From the NCBI RefSeq assembly GCF_014596525.1, contig NZ_MSJP01000105.1:62001-126000 (forward strand): 64,000 nucleotides of DNA, in the 5' to 3' direction. Below, in pieces: positions 41,987 to 50,605 of the stretch (the first letter of the stretch is position 1; each line of letters opens with the position of its first letter). The DNA comes from Streptomyces sp. CBMA291. GTDB lineage: Bacteria > Actinomycetota > Actinomycetes > Streptomycetales > Streptomycetaceae. The notes under the pieces are model-generated. The model saw only the letters and a program-made list of their open reading frames with translations, did no database searches and had not been told where the DNA came from. Position numbers and translations under genes: made by a program.

Positions 41987-43582
41987 CTATCGCCCGGCGG
42001 GCTCCGCGCCGCGCCCCTTCGGCTCGGTGCCCGGGGCGGAGGCGCCCGAGGTCCCGGCGTCCGAGGTCCCGGCACCCGAAGCTGCGGCACCAGAAGTCGC
42101 GGCACCCAAGGTCCCGGCGCCCGAGGTCCCGGCACCAGAAGTCGCGGCACCCAAGGTCCCGGCGCCCGAGGTCCCGGCGCCCGAAGTCGCAGGTGTCGTG
42201 ACCGGCCACGGATCCCGTCGCATCCACAGCAGCCCCGCCGCGAGGACCGCGCCCGCTGCGGCGAAGCCGTACCAGGGGGTGTGGCCCGAGGGGGCCGTCT
42301 CCCAGACGAGGGCCGCCGAGAGGACCGCGAGGAACTGGCCCGCGCGGCTGTGCCAGGCCGCCGCCGCGACCGCCGTGGTGCCCCACAGCAGGTACCAGGG
42401 CTGGACCATCGGCGAGAGCGCCACCAGGGCGACCAGGGCGAGGCCGAGGCCGAGGACCGGGTCGAGCCTGCCGCGCCAGGACCGGCGGGCCAGCTCCAGG
42501 ACGACGAGGGCCGCGAGGAGCAGCCCGAGCTTCTGCACCGCGCCCTTGACCGGCTCGGGGTCGTCGCCGAAGAGCAGCCCGAGGCCGAGCCCGAGGTCGC
42601 TGCTGGCGGAGAGCGCGGTGTGGATGGTCCCGGCGACGCTCTGCGTCCGCAGCCAGCCGAAGCCGGTCCCGGCCGCCACCGTCGCGGCGGCGGCGACCGC
42701 CGAGGCGACGAGCCCCGGCAGGACGAGGCCCTTGAGGAGCCCCCGGACACCGCCCGCGCCCCGGGCGACGATCACGCCGATGAACAGCAGTGCCACCGCC
42801 GCCGGGGACTTGACCATCATCGCGAGGCCGACGAGGACGGCGCCGAGGACCCACCGTCCGCGCACCGCGAGCAGGACGCCCGCCAGCATCAGACCGGCCA
42901 TCAGACCGTCGTTGTGCATGCCGCCGACGACATGGATCAGGACCAGCGGGTTGAGCGCGGCGAGCCAGACGGCCCCGTCGCGTCCGCCGCGCCCCTCGGC
43001 CAGTCCCCGTACGGCCCACACGATCAGGAGGAGCGCGCCCACCGCGAGCAGCCGCATGCCGAGGACGGCGGGGACGATCGCGCCGCCGGTCAGCGCGGTC
43101 ACGAGCCGGGCCAGGACGAGGAAGGCGGGCCCGTAGGGGGCCGGGGTGTCGGTCCAGTGGCCGCCGACGGAGGCGGCGGCGTCCGCGCCCAGTTCGTCGG
43201 GGCCGAGGAGGGCGGGCCCGCCGCCGTACACGTCGTGGCCCTCGATGACCATGGCGCCCTGTGCGATGTAGCTGTAGACGTCGGCGCTGTGCAGCGGCGG
43301 GGCCAGGAGCAGCGGCGCGGTCCAGCAGGCGAGGGTGGCGCGGACGCCGGGGCGCCCGCCCCGGGCGAGGAGGACGCCGTACCGCCACCAGGCGGCGACG
43401 AGCAGGGCGAGACCGAGGTACGCGAGGAGGTTGCCCGCGGTGGCGAGCGCGGAGCCGCGCGGCTCCCACAGCCCCCAGCCGCCGCGCACCGGCAGCGTTC
43501 CGGCGGCCCAGCCGCCCGCGGCGACGGCGAGCGATCCGCCCATACCCAGCCACCGGCATCCGGAGGCGCTGAAAACCCACAT
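41987..43582 (-). CDS. Polyprenol-phosphomannose-type mannosyltransferase, multi-pass (MptB-like)
   Basis: About 531 residues, with around a dozen hydrophobic helices. An acidic loop after the first helices (LHSADVYSYIAQGAMVIEGHDVY) is the expected catalytic Asp region of GT-C enzymes that use polyprenol-linked mannose. The family includes MptB and other actinobacterial alpha-mannosyltransferases. The last 50 residues are tandem repeats (see the separate repeat entry) and are unlikely to be catalytic. The ATG beginning MWVFSASG is the best start but has a poor ribosome site. The gene is divergent from the aminotransferase. Confidence 0.87.
   Translation of the reverse strand: MWVFSASGCRWLGMGGSLAVAAGGWAAGTLPVRGGWGLWEPRGSALATAGNLLAYLGLALLVAAWWRYGVLLARGGRPGVRATLACWTAPLLLAPPLHSADVYSYIAQGAMVIEGHDVYGGGPALLGPDELGADAAASVGGHWTDTPAPYGPAFLVLARLVTALTGGAIVPAVLGMRLLAVGALLLIVWAVRGLAEGRGGRDGAVWLAALNPLVLIHVVGGMHNDGLMAGLMLAGVLLAVRGRWVLGAVLVGLAMMVKSPAAVALLFIGVIVARGAGGVRGLLKGLVLPGLVASAVAAAATVAAGTGFGWLRTQSVAGTIHTALSASSDLGLGLGLLFGDDPEPVKGAVQKLGLLLAALVVLELARRSWRGRLDPVLGLGLALVALVALSPMVQPWYLLWGTTAVAAAAWHSRAGQFLAVLSAALVWETAPSGHTPWYGFAAAGAVLAAGLLWMRRDPWPVTTPATSGAGTSGAGTLGAATSGAGTSGAGTLGAATSGAAASGAGTSDAGTSGASAPGTEPKGRGAEPAGR
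42045..42195 (-). repeat. 15-base tandem repeats coding the C-terminal tail of the mannosyltransferase
   Basis: Units like CCGGCGCCCGAGGTC encode SGAGT/LGAAT pentapeptides. A 45-base block is duplicated nearly perfectly. The array lies inside the coding frame and the reading frame is kept, as the unit length is a multiple of three. Confidence 0.8.
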
Positions 43583-43730
43583 GGGGGCCCAACCTATCCC
43601 GCCACACCGGCCCCGGAACTCACACCGCCCCCGCCCGTCCCTGCTCGTCCCCTCCTCCTTCTCCCCGCTCCTCCCCCGACGTGGTCCAAAACACGCGGCG
43701 GCCGGGGCCGCACGGCCGTAAGCTCGCGTC

Positions 43731-44942
43731 ATGCAGGTGATCCAGTCCACGAAGCTCGCCAACGTCTGTTACGAAATCCGGGGTCCGGTGCTCGAAGAGG
43801 CGATGCGGCTCGAAGCCGCGGGTCATCGCATCCTCAAGCTGAACACCGGCAATCCGGCCGCCTTCGGTTTCGAGTGCCCGCCCGCGATCCTGGAAGACGT
43901 GCTGCGCAACCTCTCCGACGCGCACGGCTACGGCGACGCGAAGGGCCTGCTCGCGGCCCGCCGCGCGGTGATGAGCCACTACGAGACCAAGGGCATCCCG
44001 CTCTCCGTCGAGGACATCTACCTGGGCAACGGCGTCTCGGAGCTGATCCAGATGTCGATGCAGGCGCTGCTCGACGACGGCGACGAGGTCCTGGTCCCGG
44101 CGCCGGACTATCCGCTGTGGACGGCGTCGGTCTCGCTCGCGGGCGGTACGGCCGTGCACTACCGCTGCGACGAGCAGGCGGACTGGATGCCGGACCTCGC
44201 GGACATCGAACGGAAGATCACCGACCGCACCAAGGCGATCGTGATCATCAACCCGAACAACCCGACGGGCGCGGTCTACGACGACGAGATGCTGCGCGGG
44301 CTCACGGAGATCGCCCGGCGGCACGGTCTGGTGGTCTGCTCGGACGAGATCTACGACAAGATCCTCTACGACGGCGCCACCCACACCCCGACGGCGGCGA
44401 TCGCGCCCGACCTCCTCGTCCTGACCTTCAACGGGATGAGCAAGAACTACCGGGTGGCCGGTTTCCGCTCCGGCTGGCTCGCGGTCTGCGGCCCGAAGCA
44501 CCACGCCTCCTCGTACATCGAGGGCCTCACGATCCTCGCCAACATGCGCCTCTGCGCGAACATGCCGGCCCAGCACGCGGTGGCCGCCGCGCTCCAGGGC
44601 CGGCAGTCGATCGAGGATCTGGTGCTGCCGGGCGGGCGGCTCCTGGAACAGCGGGACACGGCGTACGAGCTGCTGACCCGGATCCCGGGCGTGACGTGCG
44701 TGAAGCCGAAGGGCGCGCTGTACCTGTTCCCGAGGCTCGACCCGAGCGTCTACAAGATCAAGGACGACCGGCAGATGGTCCTGGACCTGCTGCGGGCGGA
44801 GAAGATCATGGTGGTGCACGGGACGGGGTTCAACTGGCACGAGCCCGACCACTTCCGGATCGTCACGCTTCCTGCGGCGGTGGACCTGGCGGACGCGGTG
44901 ACCCGGATCGGACGCTTCCTCGACGGGTACTCCCAGCGCTGA
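43731..44942 (+). CDS. Pyridoxal-phosphate aminotransferase (AlaA-like)
   Basis: A 403-residue class I/II aminotransferase. NPNNPTGAVY and the cofactor Lys in GMSKNYRVAGFRSGW are clear, and DEIYDKILYDG supports the AlaA/AlaC-type alanine-glutamate transaminases of Actinobacteria. RxTL residues near the end (HFRIVTLPA) bind the substrate carboxylate. It probably exchanges alanine, glutamate and 2-oxo acids. No terminator of note follows. Confidence 0.92.
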   Translation: MQVIQSTKLANVCYEIRGPVLEEAMRLEAAGHRILKLNTGNPAAFGFECPPAILEDVLRNLSDAHGYGDAKGLLAARRAVMSHYETKGIPLSVEDIYLGNGVSELIQMSMQALLDDGDEVLVPAPDYPLWTASVSLAGGTAVHYRCDEQADWMPDLADIERKITDRTKAIVIINPNNPTGAVYDDEMLRGLTEIARRHGLVVCSDEIYDKILYDGATHTPTAAIAPDLLVLTFNGMSKNYRVAGFRSGWLAVCGPKHHASSYIEGLTILANMRLCANMPAQHAVAAALQGRQSIEDLVLPGGRLLEQRDTAYELLTRIPGVTCVKPKGALYLFPRLDPSVYKIKDDRQMVLDLLRAEKIMVVHGTGFNWHEPDHFRIVTLPAAVDLADAVTRIGRFLDGYSQR

Positions 44943-45094
44943 CACCCCAGGGCCCGCACCGACTGATCCCGGGCCGCACCGGACGGCCCCGAGCCCGAGC
45001 AGCCCCGGGACCGCGCCACCCGGCCCACGCCCCGGCCCCGGCCCAGGGCCCGCACCGAAACGAACCCGGCCCACACTTCGGACAGCACTCAACT

Positions 45095-45109
45095 TTAGAC
45101 AGAATCTAA
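45095..45109 (+). promoter_or_regulatory. Inverted repeat near a promoter (TTAGA-n5-TCTAA)
   Basis: TTAGACAGAATCTAA lies about 36 bases before the next start, in an unusually AT-rich spot. It could be the operator of an unknown regulator, or overlap the -10 region. Confidence 0.35.
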
Positions 45110-45145
45110 GCTAGGATGGCTCCCGAGCACCCAGGAGGCCATCCC

Positions 45146-45538
45146 ATGTACGAACCGATCCGCACCAAATCGGTCCACCGGATGGCCGACGACGCCCAGA
45201 GCGCGTATCCGCACCGCTCCCGCGAGGAGGAGCTGGACATCCAGCTCGCCGGACACCTCGCCGCCCTGCTCGCCGTCACCGACGAGCTGGGCGACACCGA
45301 GGCGGGCGATCTCCTCGCCCGGCAGGTGGCGCGGCTGCGCGGCGCACCGCCCGCCCGGCACTCCGGACCGGGCGGCGCGCCCGCCCGCGAGCTGCACCGC
45401 AGGGCGCACGCCCTCGCGGGCCGCGCCCTGGTCGTCGCCGCCTCCCGGGCGGACACGGTCGTCGCGATCCTCGCCGCCGGGCGGATGGACGCGCACACCG
45501 CCGCCCTGGCCGGGGAGACCCTGGTCGGCGCCCCCTGA
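45146..45538 (+). CDS. Small conserved helical protein of unknown function
   Basis: A 130-residue protein (MYEPIRTKSVHRMADDAQSA), helical, with an Ala-rich end. An AGGAGG site 8 bases before the ATG sets the start; an in-frame ATG ten codons upstream is less likely. I recognise no domain. It looks like a conserved Streptomyces protein next to the aminotransferase. A hairpin follows. Confidence 0.7.
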   Translation: MYEPIRTKSVHRMADDAQSAYPHRSREEELDIQLAGHLAALLAVTDELGDTEAGDLLARQVARLRGAPPARHSGPGGAPARELHRRAHALAGRALVVAASRADTVVAILAAGRMDAHTAALAGETLVGAP

Positions 45539-45542
45539 CGGC

Positions 45543-45576
45543 CCCGGTCCGCGCGGCACGAACCGCGCGGACCGGG
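45543..45576 (+). terminator. Hairpin after the small gene
   Basis: CCCGGTCCGCGCGG and its complement flank a six-base loop, directly after the stop. Confidence 0.7.
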
Positions 45577-45715
45577 CGCCACCCAACCACCGGCACCACT
45601 TCGGCCCACCCCGCGAGCGGCGGCCCCCGCTCCGGTTCGGTACCGGGATCGCCCCTTCACCCCTCGTCCACCCGACTCCCCCCGGAACGTGGGTTTCCGC
45701 GAGCACGCTGCCCGC

Positions 45716-46819
45716 GTGAGACGCATCCTGGGAATCGTCCTGGCCGCCCTGCTCCTCGGCGGCGTGGCAGCCGTCCTCGTGACGGGCGGCGACAAGGACA
45801 CGGGCACGGCGACGAAGACCGTGCGAGGAGTGATCGGATCGGAGAAGAGCGAGTTCTTCGCCGACCCCGAGGTGGTGAAGGCCCTCGCCGCGAAGGGCTT
45901 CACCGTGGTCACCGAGACCTCCGGGTCCTGGGACATGGGGCAACTCCCCCTCGACGGCTACGACTTCGCCTTCCCCGCCTCCAGGGGCCCGGCCGACGAG
46001 CTGCGCGCCAAGGCGAAGGGGAAGGACCGGGCGGCGACCGCGCCCCTGCGCCCCTTCTACTCGCCGCTCGTCGTCGTCGCGCACAGCGCCGCCGCCCGGG
46101 TCCTCGCCGCCAACGGTCTGGCGGCCCTCGGCCCGCGCGGCACCAGCGGCACCCTGCGCATGGACGCCTATCTGGCGGCGGCCCGCGCCGACCGGACCTG
46201 GCAGCAGCTCAAGGGCTCCGCCGACCACACCGAGCTGCGCGGCACCCTCTTCATCACCTCCACCGACCCGCTGGCCTCCAGCTCCGGCGCCCTCTACCTG
46301 GCCGCGGCGAGCTATGTCGCCGACGGCGGACGGGTCGCGGGCGACAAGGCGGCCGTCACCCGCACGGCCCCGCTCCTGCGCAAGCTCGTCCAGGTCCAGG
46401 GCGCCCAGCAGACGGGCTCCGACGCCCCGTTCCGTGACTTCGTGAGCGGTGCGGGCAATCCCCTCGTCCTGGTCTACGAGTCCCAGGTCGCCGCCCAGTT
46501 GCTGGCCGGGCTCCCGATGGGCGACCTCGTCGTCCTCTACCCGGACACCACCGTCACCAGCGACCACACCCTCGTCCCGCTCACCGAGAACGGCCGCGCA
46601 CTCGGCGAACTCCTCGCCGACGACCCGGAGTTGCGACGGCTCGTGGTCCGCCACGGCTTCCGGCCGCAGGGCGCGTCGAACGAGTTCACCACCGCGACGG
46701 CGGCCCACGACACCTATCTCAACCAGACGCTGACCGGAGTCCGCCAGGCGCCCGTGCCCACCGGCGAGGTGCTGCGCGAGATGGCCCGCCGGGCCCGCGA
46801 CCAGGGGGACACCCCATGA
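45716..46819 (+). CDS. Membrane-anchored substrate-binding-like protein of a TelA operon
   Basis: About 367 residues. A short N-terminal anchor (RRILGIVLAALLLGGVAAVLV) leads to an extracytoplasmic domain resembling a periplasmic solute-binding protein (VIGSEKSEFFADPEVVKALAAKGFTVV, YDFAFPASRGPADEL, SPLVVVAHSAAARVLAANG). The ligand is not known. Its stop overlaps the TelA start (ATGA). I start at the GTG nine codons into the longest frame because the anchor then follows directly; the longer version adds nine residues. Confidence 0.75.
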   Translation: MRRILGIVLAALLLGGVAAVLVTGGDKDTGTATKTVRGVIGSEKSEFFADPEVVKALAAKGFTVVTETSGSWDMGQLPLDGYDFAFPASRGPADELRAKAKGKDRAATAPLRPFYSPLVVVAHSAAARVLAANGLAALGPRGTSGTLRMDAYLAAARADRTWQQLKGSADHTELRGTLFITSTDPLASSSGALYLAAASYVADGGRVAGDKAAVTRTAPLLRKLVQVQGAQQTGSDAPFRDFVSGAGNPLVLVYESQVAAQLLAGLPMGDLVVLYPDTTVTSDHTLVPLTENGRALGELLADDPELRRLVVRHGFRPQGASNEFTTATAAHDTYLNQTLTGVRQAPVPTGEVLREMARRARDQGDTP

Positions 46820-48129
46820 CCACACCCAGGGACCCGAGGATCCCCGCCTCCCCGAGAAGACCGAGCGCCCCGACGCCCCCGAGCACCCCGACAGGCACGA
46901 GACACACGATGTCGCTGACCCCGCCCGAGCACACCACCCCGCACACCACCCCGCACACCACCCCGCCCGACCCCCCGCTCGTCCTCACCCCGCCCGAGCC
47001 CGTCCCCCCGGTCCGCGCCGAGCAGGCCTCGGGGCTGGTCCCGCTGGACGAGGCGACCCGCGCGGAGATGACCCGCCGGGCCGCCGCGTACGTCGGCTCG
47101 CTCGGCGGACTCGATCCGCGCTCCCCCGAGTTCACGGGCCGGATCGACGAGATCGCGGACCTGGGCGCGGGCGAGCTGCGCTCCGCCGCCCAGCAGTCGA
47201 ACCGCATGCTCGACCGCACGGTCCGCTCGCTCGGCTCCGGTGGCGGCGACGCCCGGAGCCGTGTCGGCGCGAGCCTCGTCGAACTCCGGCGCACGGTCGA
47301 GGACCTGGACCCGAAGGACACCCCCGCCAAGGGCCTCAAGGGCCTCCTCGCGAAGCTCCCCGGCGGCAACCGGTTCCGCGACCACGTCGCCAGGTACGCC
47401 TCCGCGCAGGCCACGCTGAACGCGATCGTCGGCGCGCTCCGCAGCGGTCAGGACGAACTGCGCAGGGACAACGCCGCGTTGAACACCGAGCGGGCCGTGC
47501 TCTGGGAGACCATGGGCAAGCTCCAGGAGTACGCGGTGCTCACCGAGGCCCTGGACACGGCTGTGACGGAGCGCGTCGCCCGGACGCCCGACCAGGCCCA
47601 GGCGGACGCCCTCCGCGCCGACGTGCTCTTCCCCGTCCGGCGGAAACACCAGGACCTGCTGACCCAACTCGCCGTCTGCGCCCAGGGATACCTGGCCATG
47701 GACGTGGTCCGGCGCAACAACGACGAGCTGGTCAAGGGCGTCGACCGGGCGGCGACGACGACCCTCTCGGCACTGCGGATCGCGGTGCTGCTCGCCGCCG
47801 CCCTGGAGAACCAGCGGAAGGTGGCCGAGCAGGTGGACGCGGTCCGCGCGACCACCGAGGCGCTGATCCGGGGCAACGCGGAGATGCTGGCGACCCAGGC
47901 GGGCGAGATCCAGCGGATCGCGGCCGACCCGGCGGTCGGCGCGGAGACCCTGCGCACCGCCTTCCGGCAGATCCACCGGACCCTGGACGCCATCGACGCC
48001 TACAAGGCGCAGGCGACGGAGTCGATGGCGGCGACCGTCGACGCGCTGTCGGCCGAACTCCGCGAAGCAGGCGCCCAGCTGGCCCGCAGCCGCCGCCCCG
48101 GCCCCCTGGAAGGAGGCGACCCCGCGTGA
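46816..48129 (+). CDS. TelA family protein (toxic anion resistance)
   Basis: A 437-residue helical protein of the TelA family, named for tellurite resistance but probably a membrane-stress or signalling factor. The family core runs from about 85 to the end, with RFRDHVARYASAQATLNAIVGALRSGQDELRRDN, AVLTEALDTAV and the coiled C-terminal ATTTLSALRIAVLLAAALENQRK region. The first 75 residues are Pro/Thr/His-rich repeats (TTPHTTPHTTPPDP) and probably disordered. Both its ends overlap neighbours by four bases, so translation is coupled throughout. Confidence 0.9.
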   Translation: MTTPRDPRIPASPRRPSAPTPPSTPTGTRHTMSLTPPEHTTPHTTPHTTPPDPPLVLTPPEPVPPVRAEQASGLVPLDEATRAEMTRRAAAYVGSLGGLDPRSPEFTGRIDEIADLGAGELRSAAQQSNRMLDRTVRSLGSGGGDARSRVGASLVELRRTVEDLDPKDTPAKGLKGLLAKLPGGNRFRDHVARYASAQATLNAIVGALRSGQDELRRDNAALNTERAVLWETMGKLQEYAVLTEALDTAVTERVARTPDQAQADALRADVLFPVRRKHQDLLTQLAVCAQGYLAMDVVRRNNDELVKGVDRAATTTLSALRIAVLLAAALENQRKVAEQVDAVRATTEALIRGNAEMLATQAGEIQRIAADPAVGAETLRTAFRQIHRTLDAIDAYKAQATESMAATVDALSAELREAGAQLARSRRPGPLEGGDPA

Positions 48130-49865
48130 ACCCCCGCAGCGCCCCCGCCCCCACCGACCCGAGCACCGTGACAAGGACCCGCGTGAGGACCCGTACGCTC
48201 GCCCGCCTCACGGCCTGCGGCCCGGCCCGGCCCCGGACCCGTACGGCCCCCGGGTCCCCCACGGCACCCGGCGCCGCCCCCCGCGAGCCCCGCTCCCGCC
48301 CCCTCGCCCGTCTCCTCTCCTCCCTCGCGCTGGCCCTCCTCGTCACCGCCACCGGCACCGCCTGTTCCTCCTCCGACGGCGAGGGCCCCGCCCCGCACGG
48401 GCAGGAGTACGCCCCGGGCACCCTGCGGGTCCTCGCCTCATCCGAGCTGGCCGACATGGCGCCCGTCCTCGACGAGGCGCGCGCGAGGACCGGCGTCACC
48501 GTCCGGCCCACCTACGTCGGCACCCTCGACGCCGTCGAGCAGATCGCCTCGGGCGCGGCGGAGAAGTCGTACGACGCCGTCTGGCTCTCCTCCAACGCCT
48601 ATCTGCGGCTGCGCCCCGACACTGCGCGCCGGATCACCGGCGAGACCCCGGTGATGGCCTCGCCGGTGGCCCTCGGCGTGCGTCCCGAGGCCGTCGCCCG
48701 GCTCGGCTGGGACCCGGCGCGGGTCACCTGGTCGCAGCTGCACCAGGCGGTCGCCGCCGGGAAGCTGACGTACGGCATGACCGATCCGAAGCGCTCCAAC
48801 TCGGGCTTCTCCGCGCTGGTCTCGGTGGCCTCCGGGCTCTCCGGCGCCCAGTCGGCGCTGACCGGGAAGGACGTGGCGGCGGCCACTCCCCGGCTGAAGG
48901 AGTTCTTCCGGGGCCAGCAGCTGACCTCGGGTTCCTCCGGCTGGCTGGCGACGGCGTACGCCCGCAGGACCGATGTCGACGCCCTGGTCAACTACGAGTC
49001 CGTGCTGCTCTCCGCGCCGGGGAAGCTGACCGTGATCCGGCCGTCGGACGGGGTGGTGACGGCCGACTATCCGCTGACCCTGCTCACCTCGGCCCGCCCC
49101 GAGGCGAAGGAGGCGGCCGGACGCCTCACCACGTATCTGCGCACCCCCGAGGCGCAGCGGAGGATCACCGCGACGACGCTGCGGCGGCCGGTGGTCGCCG
49201 GGGTGGAGCCCGCTCCGGCGCTGGCCCGCGAGCCCCGGCGCGAGCTGCCGTTCCCGGGCAGCCGGGCGGTGGCGGACGGGCTGCTCGACGCCTACGACAA
49301 CACCCTGCGCAGGCCCTCCCGCACGGTCTACGTCCTCGACACCTCGGGCTCCATGGAGGGCGAGCGGCTCGACCGGCTGAAGTCGGCCCTGGTGGAGCTG
49401 ACCGGGGACTTCCGCGACCGGGAGGAGGTGACCCTGATGCCGTTCGGCTCGGGGGTGAAGCGGGGCGAGGTGCGGACGCGCACGGTGGACCCGGCGTCCC
49501 CCAGGGCGGCGCTCGACGCGATCGCCGCCGACGCGCGGAGGCTGTCCGCATCGGGCGGCACCGCGATCTACTCCAGTCTCCAGGAGGCGTACCGCTTCCT
49601 CGGCAGGTCGCCCGGGGACACGTTCACCTCGATCGTCCTGATGACGGACGGGGACAACACCGACGGCGACCCCGCCACCGCCTTCGACGGCTTCTACGGC
49701 TCGCTTCCCGAAGCCCAGCGGCACACCCCGGTCTTCCCGATCCTCTTCGGCGACTCCGATCGCGGCGAGCTGGGCCACATCGCGGACGTGACCGGCGGGA
49801 AGCTCTTCGACGCCACCCGGGGCTCGCTCGACGGCGCGTTCGAGGAGATCCGTGGCTACCAGTGA
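48126..49865 (+). CDS. VWA-domain lipoprotein with a binding-protein domain
   Basis: A 579-residue protein. A long basic leader precedes a lipoprotein signal (ALALLVTATGTACSSS, Cys the lipid anchor). Residues about 95-350 form a solute-binding domain (TLRVLASSELADMAPVLDEARARTGVTVRPTYV). From about 395 a von Willebrand A domain follows, with an intact MIDAS motif DTSGS, later T in SGGTAIYS and D in LMTDGDNTDG. This is a metal-dependent protein-binding module facing outward. A GTG 19 codons later would shorten the leader. It overlaps both neighbours. Confidence 0.85.
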   Translation: MNPRSAPAPTDPSTVTRTRVRTRTLARLTACGPARPRTRTAPGSPTAPGAAPREPRSRPLARLLSSLALALLVTATGTACSSSDGEGPAPHGQEYAPGTLRVLASSELADMAPVLDEARARTGVTVRPTYVGTLDAVEQIASGAAEKSYDAVWLSSNAYLRLRPDTARRITGETPVMASPVALGVRPEAVARLGWDPARVTWSQLHQAVAAGKLTYGMTDPKRSNSGFSALVSVASGLSGAQSALTGKDVAAATPRLKEFFRGQQLTSGSSGWLATAYARRTDVDALVNYESVLLSAPGKLTVIRPSDGVVTADYPLTLLTSARPEAKEAAGRLTTYLRTPEAQRRITATTLRRPVVAGVEPAPALAREPRRELPFPGSRAVADGLLDAYDNTLRRPSRTVYVLDTSGSMEGERLDRLKSALVELTGDFRDREEVTLMPFGSGVKRGEVRTRTVDPASPRAALDAIAADARRLSASGGTAIYSSLQEAYRFLGRSPGDTFTSIVLMTDGDNTDGDPATAFDGFYGSLPEAQRHTPVFPILFGDSDRGELGHIADVTGGKLFDATRGSLDGAFEEIRGYQ

Positions 49866-50469
49866 CGGGCCCCTCGCCCGGCTCGCCCGGTACCCCGGGT
49901 CCCGGAAGAACCTGGCGGGCTGCGTCGGCGGGCTCGCCGGGGTGGGCCTCGCGCTCGCCGGGACGGCCGGCCCGCTGTGGCCGCTCGTGGTCGCCGGTCT
50001 GTACGCGGCGGGGGCACTGCTCGCGCCGCCGGAGCGTCCGGACACCCCGGACTTCGCGACGGGGGGCGACCGGCTCGACGGGCTGCGGACGGACTTCGCG
50101 GCCCTGCGCGCCTATCTGGCCGAGGTCGAGCTGCCGTCGGCCGCGCGGGCGTCCCTCGCCGAGCTGGACGGACTCCTCGAAGCGCTGCTCGCGCCGGGCT
50201 GGGTCAGCGACCCCGAGCAGCTGCACGTGCTGGCCCGCGCGGTGCGCCAGGACGTCCCGGAGGCCGTCGACACCTTCGTACGGACCCGGTGGTGGTCCCG
50301 GTTCGCCCCGGGCGCCGAGCCGCCGGAGAGCCATCTGGAGCGGCAGCTCGCGGCGCTGCGCGAGGAGGTGGGGGCGGTCGCCGCCGCCCTGCGGGACGCG
50401 GAGGCGCTGCGGCAGCACATCCACACCCGGTACGTGGAGGAGCGCGGCGACCGGGGCGCGGGCCCGTGA
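49852..50469 (+). CDS. Membrane protein of the TelA operon
   Basis: A 205-residue protein with two closely spaced hydrophobic segments (GCVGGLAGVGLALAGTAGPLWPLVVAGLYAAGALL) and a charged helical C-terminal part (LRTDFAALRAYLAEV, ALREEVGAVAAALRDAEAL). No known domain. It overlaps the VWA gene end by 14 bases and is the last gene of the operon. It may be a membrane or TelA-partner subunit. Confidence 0.75.
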   Translation: MATSDGPLARLARYPGSRKNLAGCVGGLAGVGLALAGTAGPLWPLVVAGLYAAGALLAPPERPDTPDFATGGDRLDGLRTDFAALRAYLAEVELPSAARASLAELDGLLEALLAPGWVSDPEQLHVLARAVRQDVPEAVDTFVRTRWWSRFAPGAEPPESHLERQLAALREEVGAVAAALRDAEALRQHIHTRYVEERGDRGAGP

Positions 50470-50492
50470 CGGCCGGAGGGCCGGGACGTGCG

Positions 50493-50528
50493 CCGGCCCC
50501 CGGAGCCTGAGGGGGCTCCGGGGGCCGG
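50493..50528. terminator. Bidirectional terminator
   Basis: A perfect 15-bp stem (CCGGCCCCCGGAGCC and complement) with a six-base loop, between the convergent TelA operon and the PEP carboxykinase gene. Confidence 0.85.
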
Positions 50529-50605
50529 ATGCGTCGTGGTGAGCCGTCGTGACCCCACTGGTCAGGGCGGAATGTCGGGGCAACCCACCACGAGTCTCGG
50601 AGGGA

